Positions 26,992 through 36,192 are shown, numbered from the stretch's first letter. The stretch is 64,000 nt of DNA from Mucilaginibacter cryoferens (GCF_014205845.1 NZ_JACHCR010000001.1:558001-622000); one strand, 5' to 3'. Numbers and translations: made by a program. The notes: generated by a model not told the origin, from the letters alone.

Positions 26992-27195
26992 TTAATCTTC
27001 CTCATCCACAATCCAGGCTACACGCCCAACCTGCCCATCATCCAGCTGCACCTTAATACCACGCGAATGATAGGTAGCACTGGTAAGCAGCCTTTTTACA
27101 ATACCACGGGTAAGGGTACCCGTGCGCTGGTCTTTTTTCAGTATGATATCAACCTCTAAGCCTGGATATATGTCGCTTCTGTTTTGTCCGTTCAT
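26992..27195 (-). CDS. YwbE family protein (DUF2196)
   Basis: A 67-residue protein matching the YwbE family closely: SDIYPGLEVDIILKKDQRTGTLTRGIVKRLLTSA, then HPRGIKV-like YHSRGIKVQLDDGQVGRVAWIV. The family is short and basic with a beta-rich fold and unknown function. Start is the ATG at 27195; the gene is followed by the DUF1345 gene upstream on the genome and by a repeat-rich gap on the other side. Confidence 0.9.
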   Translation of the reverse strand: MNGQNRSDIYPGLEVDIILKKDQRTGTLTRGIVKRLLTSATYHSRGIKVQLDDGQVGRVAWIVDEED

Positions 27196-27261
27196 GTAGC
27201 CCCCTCTAAATCTCCCCCGGCAGGGGAGACTTTTTATTTTATGTTGTTAGTTCAAAACTAC

Positions 27262-27360
27262 CGTTATTGCGAGGTACGAAGCAGTCCCCGACGTACAGAG
27301 TCGCCGTTCAAATCCGCTTTGTAATTTGGGGATTGCTTCGTCGTACCTCCTTATAATGAC
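27262..27360. repeat. REP-like palindrome, copy 1
   Basis: Outer arms GTTATTGCGAGGTACGAAGC and the complementary GCTTCGTCGTACCTCCTTAT enclose a variable middle. It belongs with the copy at 27421-27520. Confidence 0.85.
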
Positions 27361-27420
27361 ATACTTTTAAAGTATTGATTATCAGTATGCATTTTTTTCA
27401 AACACAACCCCCTCGCCACC

Positions 27421-27520
27421 GTCATTGCGAGGCACGAAGCAATCCCCTACTTACAGAGTAGCTGTGCAAATCCGCTCTGTAAGTAGGGGATTGCTTCGTC
27501 GAACCTCCTCGCAAGGACGG
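27421..27520. repeat. REP-like palindrome, copy 2
   Basis: Starts GTCATTGCGAGGCACGAAGC and contains a perfect 23-base inverted repeat, 27436-27458 against 27475-27497, around a 16-base loop. Ends near CGCAAGGACGG. Same outer sequence as copy 1 but a different stem centre. Confidence 0.9.
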
Positions 27521-27700
27521 TCTTTCTTTAATATGTCATTACTGTCTTTTCCAGTGCTGCTGGTGGTTACTGCAATGACGGCCTGTTTTATAAGATGTCA
27601 TCACTATTTTTTCCAGGTTATCACCGGTTGTCACTCGCAATAACGTTTTTTATAATATTCTATTCGCGGTCACTTTGAAGTCCTCCCTACCGGGGAGGAT
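27521..27700. other. Repeat-rich remainder of the YwbE-ArgH gap
   Basis: Fragments such as GTCATTACTG and GTTACTGCAATGACGG are degenerate relatives of the two palindromes. Near the ArgH stop, CCTCCCtaccGGGGAGG (27682-27698) could act as an ArgH terminator. No gene is apparent. Confidence 0.45.
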
Positions 27701-29044
27701 TTAGGAGGGGCTGCCTACCAACCCTTTTATAGCCGCTTCAACTTTTTCAAAATCAAAATTGCTTAATAACTTGTCAAACGCGGCAGTAATATGCTCGTTA
27801 CCCAGGTTGCCTATGCTGCCTTCATGGGTATGGTTTACGGTTTTATCGGGATTAAAATCCCCTTGCTCTATCGCCAGCCCTACCTGTTTATAGGCATCGC
27901 GAAAAGGGGTACCGCTAAGTACCATCCGGTTAACTTCTTCTACACTAAAAAGGTAGGCGTATTTGGGATCTTTTAGTATATCGGCATTTACGGTTATGTT
28001 TTGCAACATAAAGGTGGCCATATGCAGACAGCTCTTCAACTCGGTAAAGGCGGGGAAAAGGAGTTCTTTTAACAATTGCAATTCGCGGTGATAGCCCGAT
28101 GGCAGGTTGGTGGTCATCATAGCTACATCGGTTGGCAGGGCTTGCAGGCGGTTACATTTGCCACGCATAATTTCCCAAACATCCGGATTTTTTTTGTGCG
28201 GCATAATGCTGCTGCCGGTGGTTAGCGCATCTGGATAGCTCACAAAAGCAAAATTCTGACTCAGGTATAAGGCCTGATCCATAGCCATTTTGGCAAGGGT
28301 GGCGGCTATACTCGATAAAGCCTGCGCTATAATGCGCTCGGTTTTACCACGCCCCATCTGGGCATATACCACGTTATAGTTAAGGCTATCAAAGCCCAGC
28401 AACTGGGTTGTTAAAGTACGATTAAGTGGAAACGACGAACCATAACCCGCTGCCGAACCCAATGGATTTTTATTGGTGATCTTATAAGCTGCAAGCACCA
28501 ATTCCAGGTCATCAGACAGGCTTTCGGCATAAGCACCAAACCAAAGGCCAAATGACGATGGCATGGCTACCTGTAAATGGGTATAGCCGGGCAGCAAAAC
28601 ATCTTTATGTTTTTCGCTCAGTTCAATAAGCTGGCGAAACAGGGTTTCGGTTTCTTCAACCACCTGCTGCAATTGATGGCGGAAAAATAATTTCAGGTCA
28701 ACCAGCACTTGATCGTTACGCGAGCGGCCGCTGTGAATTTTTTTACCGGCATCGCCAATACGCTGGGTTAATAACATTTCAACCTGCGAGTGTACATCCT
28801 CTACCCCATCCTCAATGGTGAAGCCGCCCTGCTCAATATCAGCATAAATAGCTTTCAATTCGCGCTGAACAAGTTCCAGATCGGCACTATCCATCAGGCC
28901 TATGCTTTGCAGCATGCGGGTATGGGCTAATGATCCCAACACATCAAAAGCGGCCATTTCCTGGTCAAACTCCCTGTCTTTGCCCACCGTAAAACTTTCT
29001 ACCAGTTCATTTACATTAGTGGTTTTTTGCCATAACTTGCTCAT
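27701..29044 (-). CDS. argH: Argininosuccinate lyase
   Basis: A 447-residue enzyme of the fumarase/aspartase superfamily that splits argininosuccinate to arginine and fumarate, the last step of arginine synthesis. Signature segments are HSGRSRNDQVLVDLKLFFR, LLPGYTHLQVAMPSSFG (with the catalytic TH), SGNPLGSAAGYGSS-like NKNPLGSAAGYGSSFPL and the superfamily signature GSSIMPHKKNPD with the catalytic Ser. Normal length. No other arginine genes are in the window, so the pathway is dispersed or lies outside it. Confidence 0.97.
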   Translation of the reverse strand: MSKLWQKTTNVNELVESFTVGKDREFDQEMAAFDVLGSLAHTRMLQSIGLMDSADLELVQRELKAIYADIEQGGFTIEDGVEDVHSQVEMLLTQRIGDAGKKIHSGRSRNDQVLVDLKLFFRHQLQQVVEETETLFRQLIELSEKHKDVLLPGYTHLQVAMPSSFGLWFGAYAESLSDDLELVLAAYKITNKNPLGSAAGYGSSFPLNRTLTTQLLGFDSLNYNVVYAQMGRGKTERIIAQALSSIAATLAKMAMDQALYLSQNFAFVSYPDALTTGSSIMPHKKNPDVWEIMRGKCNRLQALPTDVAMMTTNLPSGYHRELQLLKELLFPAFTELKSCLHMATFMLQNITVNADILKDPKYAYLFSVEEVNRMVLSGTPFRDAYKQVGLAIEQGDFNPDKTVNHTHEGSIGNLGNEHITAAFDKLLSNFDFEKVEAAIKGLVGSPS

Positions 29045-29147
29045 AGTGCAAAGATGTAAAATTTAGTAGTAAGTAGATAGTATCAAGTATCAAGATTTTG
29101 ATGGCGGGGATCAGCAGGCCAGAATAGTGTAAACTAACCAAGGTTAA

Positions 29148-29315
29148 GACTCACCCGGTCTACGCTTCGCTGGACCACCCTCTCTTCAACTTCGTTGGAA
29201 AGAGGGAGTTGCCTCATTTATAATAGAAAAAAACACGGCAAACTATTCAAACCCCTCTATGCGGCGAAGCCGGAGAGAGGGTGCCGTCCGCCAAAGGCGG
29301 ACTGGCGGGTGAGTC
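29148..29315. repeat. Intergenic inverted-repeat element
   Basis: GACTCACCC at 29148-29156 is exactly complementary to GGGTGAGTC at 29307-29315. Inside are smaller hairpins such as CCCTCTC/GAGAGGG and GTCCGCCAAAGGCGGAC. It fills most of the gap between the argH and DUF885 genes and codes for nothing evident. Confidence 0.8.
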
Positions 29316-29348
29316 TTCGCCGGCATACAGAGCCGATCCCCCCACCCG

Positions 29349-30650
29349 TCAAACTCCTTCTTTAAACACATTCTCCTTCACCAAAAACAAAGGTAAAGAG
29401 CCGTGATCCAGCACCCGGGAGTGAAAATCTTTGATATTAAAATTTTTGCCTTGCTTTTTCTGTAACTCTTCTTTCCAATGGAGTATTTGTAATGCGCCGT
29501 ATTTGTAGGTTACTACCTGGGCGGGCCAGCGGCGCATCCGGGCAATTTCGCGCAGGGCAATATCATCCTGGTTACGGATATTCTTTTTCCAGAAAGCGAG
29601 GGCCTGCTGGTCTGTCCAGCCATAATAGTTTAGGCCCACATCCAGCGGTACCCGTACCGAACGTACAATATCCCACTCCCATTTACCCAGTTCGTTATAA
29701 GGGGTTTGGTACACGCCCAATTGTTTGCCTAACTCTTCCGTATAAGCCCCCCAGCCTTCGGCAAAGCCCAGGTAATAAAAAAGCTGTTGCACTGCCGATG
29801 TTTTGGTTTTACGCTCAACACTGGCCTGGTAATGATGCCCGGGTACTGCTTCGTGTATAAACAGCCAGTCGTATTGGCGCTTGTTGTAAGGCTTATCAAA
29901 AAGATTGTAGTAAAAGGTATTATTATCGTAATAGCCCGGTGTTTGCGCCAGTTGTTTGCTTTCTCCGGCTTCAATTTTTAAGGGATCGGGCTGTGCATCG
30001 TTAAACAGCTTTGCCAGGTTGCTATATATTACAGCTTTAGTATGCTCAAAACTCTGCTGAACAACCTTGGGGTCTTTTTCAAAAAATTCCGAGTCGTTAA
30101 GATGTTTGTAGAAGGCATCTTCTGATAAACCGGTTTGCAGCCGCACAGCTTCAATATGTTGTTGTACCCGCCTTACCTCGGTAAGGCCAAAGTTATAGAT
30201 CTCATCCGGACTTACATCCGCGCTTACCCATCGCTTTAGTAAATAAGCGTACCAGGCCTTGCCATTAGGAATAGTAATGATGCCTCCATCCGGAATTTTT
30301 TCGGGGCGATCTTTGATCCATTCCTCTTCTAAGGCCAAGCGTTGCAGATTAAGGTCTGTTTCGTAAACCATCAATTTATAATCAACTGTTTGCGATTCGG
30401 CTAATTGACTGGGCTTATAAGCCAACAGACCATTTTTTGCCCAGGTAAAAAACGCCGTTTGTTTTTGCACCTGTTCTGCAGTACCGATATGTGCTAACCC
30501 GGCTACATAGCTTAGTTCCAGTTGCGGCAGGTTAAGGGCATTATAATCGCTTACAAATTTGTTCGAAAAGGCATCAAACTTTTGTTGACCATTTGCGGTG
30601 AATAAGCACAACAGCAAAAAGCCTACACAAAATAAACTCGTTTTTATCAT
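29349..30650 (-). CDS. Exported DUF885 family protein (putative metallo-hydrolase)
   Basis: A 433-residue protein with signal peptide MIKTSLFCVGFLLLCLFTANGQQ. The DUF885 active-site-like motif HEAVPGHH lies at residues 266-273 with a probable third ligand E298 in FAEGWGAY, followed by RVPLDVGLNYYGWT and the helical C-terminus. The HExxxxH-type arrangement suggests a zinc peptidase, but few members have been tested. It is shorter than most family members (550-600), mainly in the N-terminal half. The gene stands alone between repeats. Confidence 0.9.
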   Translation of the reverse strand: MIKTSLFCVGFLLLCLFTANGQQKFDAFSNKFVSDYNALNLPQLELSYVAGLAHIGTAEQVQKQTAFFTWAKNGLLAYKPSQLAESQTVDYKLMVYETDLNLQRLALEEEWIKDRPEKIPDGGIITIPNGKAWYAYLLKRWVSADVSPDEIYNFGLTEVRRVQQHIEAVRLQTGLSEDAFYKHLNDSEFFEKDPKVVQQSFEHTKAVIYSNLAKLFNDAQPDPLKIEAGESKQLAQTPGYYDNNTFYYNLFDKPYNKRQYDWLFIHEAVPGHHYQASVERKTKTSAVQQLFYYLGFAEGWGAYTEELGKQLGVYQTPYNELGKWEWDIVRSVRVPLDVGLNYYGWTDQQALAFWKKNIRNQDDIALREIARMRRWPAQVVTYKYGALQILHWKEELQKKQGKNFNIKDFHSRVLDHGSLPLFLVKENVFKEGV

Positions 30651-30759
30651 CTGGTTTTAGATTTCCTGGTTATAAGCTTCGATAGTAATTTATAGCCGAT
30701 GTTACAAAACAGGAAGATATTTATTGCAATAAGGCTGGTAACTTACGGCAGGCATTAAA

Positions 30760-30800
30760 AAGGAAAGTCGCGCTGAACCCGGTTCAGCACGACTTTCCTT
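30760..30800 (-). terminator. Rho-independent terminator of the 30818 gene
   Basis: Arms AAGGAAAGTCGcGCTGAACC (30760-30779) and GGTTCAGCaCGACTTTCCTT (30781-30800) pair over 20 bases with one mismatch. On the minus strand a TTTTA run follows it, so it ends transcription of the gene at 30818. Confidence 0.82.
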
Positions 30801-30817
30801 CTTCGCAAATGATCTGC

Positions 30818-31180
30818 TTATTTTTTGTCTTCTGCTCTTTTCAACACCGAGTGTACTTTTGAGCCGTTAACATCCAGGTCAACGGTGGTAGAATCGCCGT
30901 AAAATTTACCGGTATGTGCAATATCCATGCCGCTGGTGGTTATAGTAAACGAAAAATCGGCACCATTAACCTTGCCATTATTTAAAGGCACATCGCCTTC
31001 TGGTGTAAGGGCTGTACCAGTTAATTTATCGCCATCAACCTTAAAGTTGTAAAGCAAAGGATACTCTGTACCTCCAATATCCGCTTTCCCGGCCCATTTT
31101 CCGTTAAGATCGGCAATGGCTGCCAAACATACCATAAAGCAGCTCACTAATAACGCTGTAGTAAAAATCTTTCTTTTCAT
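30818..31180 (-). CDS. Small exported hypothetical protein
   Basis: A 120-residue protein with signal peptide (MKRKIFTTALLVSCFMVCLAA). The mature part reads as a small beta-barrel: LNGKWAGKADIGGTEYPLLYNFKVDGDKLTGTA, then VPLNNGKVNGADFSFTITTSGMDIAHTGKFYGDSTTVDL. This pattern is common in Bacteroidetes lipocalin-like exported proteins, often beside sugar metabolism genes, but no function is established. It has its own terminator. Confidence 0.82.
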   Translation of the reverse strand: MKRKIFTTALLVSCFMVCLAAIADLNGKWAGKADIGGTEYPLLYNFKVDGDKLTGTALTPEGDVPLNNGKVNGADFSFTITTSGMDIAHTGKFYGDSTTVDLDVNGSKVHSVLKRAEDKK

Positions 31181-31271
31181 AATATAATTTTGTTGATAAC
31201 TAAGATAGGATGTTTTTTAGTTAAATAAGTTACCAAAATATTATTAAAAAAATTAATATTCAGCGGTTTAT

Positions 31272-33011
31272 CTACTTACCCCCCACCGCTTTCAAAATAT
31301 AATTCTCCATAATTTTTTCGGGCTGCCATACCCTGCCGTTTCTAAAATTAGCCGATGTAATAACTACCACAAGTTGATAATAGGGCACAATAAAAATGTA
31401 TTGCCCACCCGCGCCGCGGGCTTCTACGGTATTAATGATTTTGCCATTTACCTGGTAATGATAATGCCACCACAAAAAACCATATTCGTTTTTCTCGTTA
31501 TGGTTTTCGAGTATAAGGTATTTTTTAAACGAGGCATCAACCCAGCTTTTGCTAATCAGTTGACGATTTTCCCATTTGCCACCATCGGCATATAGCAAAC
31601 CAAATTTTAACAGATCGCGCGGGCGTAGCAGCATACCGCCACCAAAATACGGCCGCTTTAATTGATCGTCGAAAATGATGTAGTTGGAAATGCCTAAAGG
31701 CGCAAACAGGTTTTGGTCTATAAACAAATCGAGCGGATGCTTTACAACAGTATCTACAATTACCCCTAACAAATATGGATTGGCCGAGCTGTAGTTGGCA
31801 TGTGTGCCGGGGTAATTGATCATCGGTGCTTCTACCACTGTTTTTAGCCAATCGGCAGAATTTTGGTATTCATCTTCGGATGCTACAGATTTGCGGTCGA
31901 TACCAAAATCGATGGCATCCAGGCCCGAGCTCATGGTGAGCAAACTGCCTATACTAATGGCCTGTTTACGGGCATCCCCATCGGCAGCGTGTTTATATTC
32001 AGCAGGTAGAAACTCCAGCAGCTTTTGGGCGGTATCCTTCAACAGCCCCTTATCCATAACAATGCCCACAATGGCCGAAGAAATGCTTTTGGAGGCCGAG
32101 CGCAGGTCGTGCACGGTAGCTTCGTCATACCCATTAAAATATTGCTCATAAACTAACTTGCCGTTACGAGTAATAAGCACGCTGTGTGTATTGGTTATTT
32201 TATTGGCGTTGATGCTGTCTACCATTTGCTTTAAATAGCTTTCATCAAAACCGGCAGCTTTTAAACTGCTTATGGGCAAGCCATCCTGCATATTGGCCGG
32301 TATTTTGGCGTCAAAAGGTAATTTGCCCCATTGATTGAGATCCCAGTCTTTTACCGACCGATGCAGTGTAACCGAAGTAATGGGCAAACCGGCTATAGAT
32401 GCCTGCAGGGTTATGGCATCTGTTAAAATTTTGCCATTAAATTGTAACCCGGTGCGGTAATCAGCAAAATGAAGATCATTTCCCTTCAGGGTTAAACCAC
32501 CACTTGCAAAACCAACAAAACGCTGATCGCCCAGGAAAATATAGGCTTCGTATTTGGTAGAATCGGTATTTTCTACGTCGATATAGAACTTCGGTTTCAG
32601 ATCGGGCACAAACAGAATATTCCAGTGGCCGTTATAGTTGCCCGGTTTGCCGGGTTTTAATATAGTATGATAACTCCATTGTACCGAGCGGATGAACAGC
32701 CTGATATCCTTACCTTCTAAAACACCTTTAATATTAAGATTACTATCAACCTTAACATCAAAACTATTATTGGCCAATAGCCTGAATTGCTTTTGGATAA
32801 CTTTACCGCCCGATGATAGCTGAAGAGCATAATCGCCAACGCTCCGTTTTTTTACAGATACATTGATGCTGAAATTTTGAGGCCGGGCCAATAATCCTTC
32901 CCAATGCCCCTCGTAGGGTTTCATGCCTATCTGCGCCATACAGCTGCCGCTGATGAACAACATCAATACTATTGCGGGTAACCTGTTTTTTAAATAGTTG
33001 CCTAATAACAT
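31272..33011 (-). CDS. Exported serine hydrolase, beta-lactamase class C family
   Basis: A 579-residue protein from the ATG at 33011, giving a signal peptide that ends SGSCMAQ; the frame start at 33056 adds an unneeded leader. The first ~220 residues are an accessory beta-domain. The catalytic domain has the penicillin-binding motif Ser-x-x-Lys in RSASKSISSAIVG, a YSSANP box in place of the usual YxN, and GAGGQYIFIVP near the end as KTG-like box. Such enzymes include esterases, D-amino peptidases and beta-lactamase relatives. An AraC regulator gene lies directly upstream in the same direction. Confidence 0.9.
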   Translation of the reverse strand: MLLGNYLKNRLPAIVLMLFISGSCMAQIGMKPYEGHWEGLLARPQNFSINVSVKKRSVGDYALQLSSGGKVIQKQFRLLANNSFDVKVDSNLNIKGVLEGKDIRLFIRSVQWSYHTILKPGKPGNYNGHWNILFVPDLKPKFYIDVENTDSTKYEAYIFLGDQRFVGFASGGLTLKGNDLHFADYRTGLQFNGKILTDAITLQASIAGLPITSVTLHRSVKDWDLNQWGKLPFDAKIPANMQDGLPISSLKAAGFDESYLKQMVDSINANKITNTHSVLITRNGKLVYEQYFNGYDEATVHDLRSASKSISSAIVGIVMDKGLLKDTAQKLLEFLPAEYKHAADGDARKQAISIGSLLTMSSGLDAIDFGIDRKSVASEDEYQNSADWLKTVVEAPMINYPGTHANYSSANPYLLGVIVDTVVKHPLDLFIDQNLFAPLGISNYIIFDDQLKRPYFGGGMLLRPRDLLKFGLLYADGGKWENRQLISKSWVDASFKKYLILENHNEKNEYGFLWWHYHYQVNGKIINTVEARGAGGQYIFIVPYYQLVVVITSANFRNGRVWQPEKIMENYILKAVGGK

Positions 33012-33068
33012 GGTATATATTTTATGCCACAATAGTACAGGCATTAATAATGGCAAAATAGCATATTG

Positions 33069-33881
33069 TTAACGTGTAGTAATTATTTTGCGATACTGCA
33101 AAGGTGTAACCCCAGTTGCCTGTTTAAAACTGCGGATAAAATGGCTCTGATCGGCAAAACCACATTCGTAGCCAATGTGGGTAAGTGAAACATCGGCTTT
33201 ACTTAAAAAACCTGCGGCTTGTTCTATTCTTAATTTTTTGAGATAATCGCCCACGGTGGTATTAAAATACTTAGGGAACCCGCGCGATAAATGTACCGGG
33301 TGCACCTGCGCTATAGCTGCCAATGCATCCCACGATAAGGTAGTGGCATCGGCATCATTTAAAGCTTCTTTTATTTTTTTAACCCAGGCGGGTTGCGTTG
33401 CCGTTTCGCGATAATTATCATTAGTAAGCAAACCAAACACCTTAAAAAGCGATTCGCGGATGGCGAGCAGCTCAATATCGCCGGCGTATTTGGTTTCCAT
33501 ATACATACGGCGGAACAATAATTTAAAAACCGGGCTATCCAACTTCAGGCTACCTTCCATCTGGCTTAGGGGAAGTTGATACTGGTCGAAAAAATCCTTC
33601 TCCAATTCGATGTGAAAACCACGGGTATGGCCGGGGTGCTTGATGTTGCAATGCGCATCCTGCCAGTTATGAAACAGTAATGTGCCGGCATTGCACTCGT
33701 AGCTTTCCTTCTTATTAGTTTCGCGCATGTTGCCGGTAAGTAAAAAAGTAAAGTACGGGTTTTGGTGCGTATGCCAGTCTACCCTGTCATGCGTGTACTC
33801 GGTATCAGTAATAACGATATTATCCAAATGGATAGCCTTATTCTGAATCCCGAAATATTTACCCTTTTGAAGCTGCAGCAT
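33069..33881 (-). CDS. AraC-family transcriptional regulator
   Basis: A 270-residue regulator with an N-terminal cupin (HTHQNPYFTFLLTGNMRETNKK, CNAGTLLFHNWQDAHCN) and a C-terminal AraC domain: LAAIAQVHPVHLSRGFPKYFNTTVGDYLKKLRIEQA then AGYECGFADQSHFIRSFKQATGVTPLQYRK-like text. It lies 57 bases upstream of the serine hydrolase gene on the same strand, so it likely shares or controls that transcript. The ligand is unknown. Confidence 0.93.
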   Translation of the reverse strand: MLQLQKGKYFGIQNKAIHLDNIVITDTEYTHDRVDWHTHQNPYFTFLLTGNMRETNKKESYECNAGTLLFHNWQDAHCNIKHPGHTRGFHIELEKDFFDQYQLPLSQMEGSLKLDSPVFKLLFRRMYMETKYAGDIELLAIRESLFKVFGLLTNDNYRETATQPAWVKKIKEALNDADATTLSWDALAAIAQVHPVHLSRGFPKYFNTTVGDYLKKLRIEQAAGFLSKADVSLTHIGYECGFADQSHFIRSFKQATGVTPLQYRKIITTR

Positions 33882-33941
33882 ATACCTGATAGACTGTTTG
33901 CTACAGAAAATGTTACAGCGGGTTTAATGAATGATTGAGTT

Positions 33942-34024
33942 ATTGAATTAGTGAATTATTAAATTATTGAATTTTAATTATTGGATAACAAGTTCGAATT
34001 TGAAATCTTCAAATTCTCAAATTT
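33942..34024. repeat. AT-rich intergenic repeats
   Basis: Contains degenerate ATTGAATT units (33942-33974), the opposite strand of the 8-bp repeat at 16450, and CGAATTTGAAATCTTCAAAT (33995-34014), related to repeats at 16401 and 48971. Confidence 0.55.
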
Positions 34025-34081
34025 TTAAATTCCCTTTTTCATCTGCACATCCACATTATTTATTTGTTTAATTTCGGCCCG

Positions 34082-34375
34082 ATGAAAAAAGTGGAAGTAT
34101 TAAAGCTGATAGACCTGGTTGAGGAGATTAAGAAACTGGATGACCTGATTACCCAGAGTCGCAAAAAAAAGACTTCTGATTTTGTGCTGAACCAATATGA
34201 AGCTAAAAAGCTAAAAATGATAGGTTCTATCATCAGCGAGCTGGCAAACCCGCCCATTCAATCTATGGAAAGCTACCTGCTTATTCAAAAGATACTGAAC
34301 AAATATTACCCCAACATAGATAACGGCGACCTGGCGAGTGATAGCGACGTAAGCAAGATTATTGCTGTTATTTAA
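34082..34375 (+). CDS. Small hypothetical protein
   Basis: A 97-residue protein started at the ATG at 34082 (the longer frame begins with a TTG). It is helical and charged: MKKVEVLKLIDLVEEIKKL, then DFVLNQYEAKKLKMIGSIISELANP. No signal peptide, no recognised domain. TAATTTCG at 34069-34076 is a near match to a -7 box only five bases upstream, hinting at a leaderless message. It converges with the DUF3179 gene. Confidence 0.7.
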   Translation: MKKVEVLKLIDLVEEIKKLDDLITQSRKKKTSDFVLNQYEAKKLKMIGSIISELANPPIQSMESYLLIQKILNKYYPNIDNGDLASDSDVSKIIAVI

Positions 34376-34386
34376 TCTCTTATATT

Positions 34387-35628
34387 TTAAAATCCTAAAA
34401 TAACCGCCAAAGGCTCTTCCCTCTCCAAAGTTTTCCAAAATGTTGTTTTGGGATGAAAATGTTTCCATGAGTGCCAGTATTCCTGGTAGGCCTGTATTTT
34501 GGTTAACCGTTGTCCTTTTTGTGTTCCGGCAGTGCATAAGCCATCCCAATCCCAAACAGAGGCGGTTTCTTTGTCGGTAAGCTGGTCGTCTTTATTCAGA
34601 TCGAAGTGCAGTGTTTTGCCGTTAACCACGGTGTTCCATACATGATAGCTCAAACTATCTTTTTCGATACCAATCAGCAGCGAATTGTTGTTTAACTCAT
34701 CATTTAAGATGCGCTTATGGAACATGTGCCGCCAATCATAAGCCTTAGCCTGGCCGTTTATAATAACACCTATAACCCAACTCTTCCTAATCAGCGAATC
34801 CTTATTTTTTAGTGTGGTATCCTTATCAATATACTGTAAACGATCGTAGTTTTTAAGATCGGCATAATCTGGTGCATACAGCTTATCGGGCTGCATAATT
34901 AACGATGCCGGGTGCTTTTGCAGCCATGCACCAAGTGTTAATTGCTCGTAAGGTAGCTCCTGCAAATGCTGCCCTTTTAGCTTGCCAACAGCCGCATTAC
35001 CGGTAGCCTGGTACCACCAGGTTTTGGTTGTTTCGTCTTCAATAATAGCATTGTAATGCCGTGCCCCTACCAGCCTGAAATTTTGCCTCTTACCATTAAT
35101 AAGCGGACTATAAACCCGACCTGTGCGGCACATGGTGCAATAGGTAACCAAAACGGGTTGCTGCCCAACATTATCCTGTACTTTATGGTGGTAGCCCAAG
35201 TATATAACCGGATAAGCTTTGGCAACTCCATTACTAACCACACCTACCACCAAGTAATTTAATGGCACTTTGTTAGTTAGCCCGTTGGCAAATTTGGCCG
35301 CCTCTGTTTCTTTAAACATGGTTTCGGCCTTGTATAGGTAGTCGGTAATGTAAAAGCTGCCCAGGCAAAACAGTAACACCACGGCCTTAACAATTTTTCC
35401 TTTTTGGGTATTTTTATTGTAGAATTTAAACAGGTACCAGATAATAAAAATTGCCCCTATCAGGCGCAGCGGGTTCACTATTTTTTCGAGATAATAGCAA
35501 ACCGTAATGGCATTCAAATCCTGGCTGCCGGGGAACGGCATCAACAGGTAGGCATGCACCAGGCCCGGTACAACCAACAAAATAATCCCTATCCAAAATA
35601 TCCCTGGCCTGTGTATATATTTCTTCAT
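34387..35628 (-). CDS. DUF3179 membrane-anchored protein
   Basis: A 413-residue protein with three or four N-terminal membrane helices (to about residue 100) and a DUF3179 domain: NYLVVGVVSNGVAKAYPVIYLGYHHKVQD, the two-cysteine block VTYCTMCRTGRVYSP, and the C-terminal SYHVWNTVVNGK. The cysteine pair may bind metal or be redox-active; the function of the family is not known. Its ATG directly abuts the stop of the AhpD-like gene (35629), so the two form a coupled pair, which suggests a peroxide- or redox-related role. Confidence 0.9.
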   Translation of the reverse strand: MKKYIHRPGIFWIGIILLVVPGLVHAYLLMPFPGSQDLNAITVCYYLEKIVNPLRLIGAIFIIWYLFKFYNKNTQKGKIVKAVVLLFCLGSFYITDYLYKAETMFKETEAAKFANGLTNKVPLNYLVVGVVSNGVAKAYPVIYLGYHHKVQDNVGQQPVLVTYCTMCRTGRVYSPLINGKRQNFRLVGARHYNAIIEDETTKTWWYQATGNAAVGKLKGQHLQELPYEQLTLGAWLQKHPASLIMQPDKLYAPDYADLKNYDRLQYIDKDTTLKNKDSLIRKSWVIGVIINGQAKAYDWRHMFHKRILNDELNNNSLLIGIEKDSLSYHVWNTVVNGKTLHFDLNKDDQLTDKETASVWDWDGLCTAGTQKGQRLTKIQAYQEYWHSWKHFHPKTTFWKTLEREEPLAVILGF

Positions 35629-36192
35629 TTAATCTGCATTTAGGGCGGCATACCTGTTTGCCGATGGCAGGTAACCATTTATTTTTAAGATGCCTGCAAG
35701 CCGGTTATAAAACGCAGGCTCGGTTGGTGTAACGCTGGCCAGGCCATCAACATACCTGTTATACAAGCTAAACAGGGCGGCTATTAAAACGGTATCGTGC
35801 AGTTCAAGATCGGTAGCACCGGCCTCTTTGGCTTTTGCAACCAACTCCGGGGTAACATTTTTACCGTTTACCTGGGTTTGGCGGGCAATCTCCAACAAGT
35901 GTTTCATTTTCTCGCTCACGGGGGCGTTATCCGGGTCATTCTTTACTTTGTTGGCAGTTTCTGTTTCGCCTAATAGTACGTCGGCAGCAGCGGTATGGGC
36001 ATTGGTACAAAAACGGCATTGGTTACCGTGGCTTACAACGGTGGCGATCAGTTCCCGCTCGCCTTCGGTAAGCGTAGATTCGCCACGAAGCAATATCTGC
36101 GTAAGCTGCCTGATGGGCAAAGCAGTATCTTGCCGGTAATTTAGCAAACCGGTAATCCCGGGCAAATTTTCGTCCAACGGTATATAGGGCAT
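35629..36192 (-). CDS. AhpD/carboxymuconolactone decarboxylase-like peroxidase-related protein
   Basis: A 187-residue all-helical protein of the alkylhydroperoxidase D-like family. The redox motif CRFCTNAH gives C59, C62 and H66, the Cys-x-x-Cys/His set of AhpD. The N-terminus ENLPGITGLLNYR and the C-terminal VLIAALFSLYNRYVDGLASVTP are typical. It probably reduces peroxides or serves as a thiol relay. Its TAA directly precedes the ATG of the DUF3179 gene. Confidence 0.9.
   Translation of the reverse strand: MPYIPLDENLPGITGLLNYRQDTALPIRQLTQILLRGESTLTEGERELIATVVSHGNQCRFCTNAHTAAADVLLGETETANKVKNDPDNAPVSEKMKHLLEIARQTQVNGKNVTPELVAKAKEAGATDLELHDTVLIAALFSLYNRYVDGLASVTPTEPAFYNRLAGILKINGYLPSANRYAALNAD

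Noticed and set aside
27262..27520. Palindromic repeats considered as a CRISPR array
   Set aside because: Only two copies, each itself palindromic over ~100 bases, with no regular short repeats and spacers and no cas genes.
27425..27643. 72-residue open frame in the repeat-rich gap
   Set aside because: It translates the REP-like palindrome, so it is repeat and not a gene.
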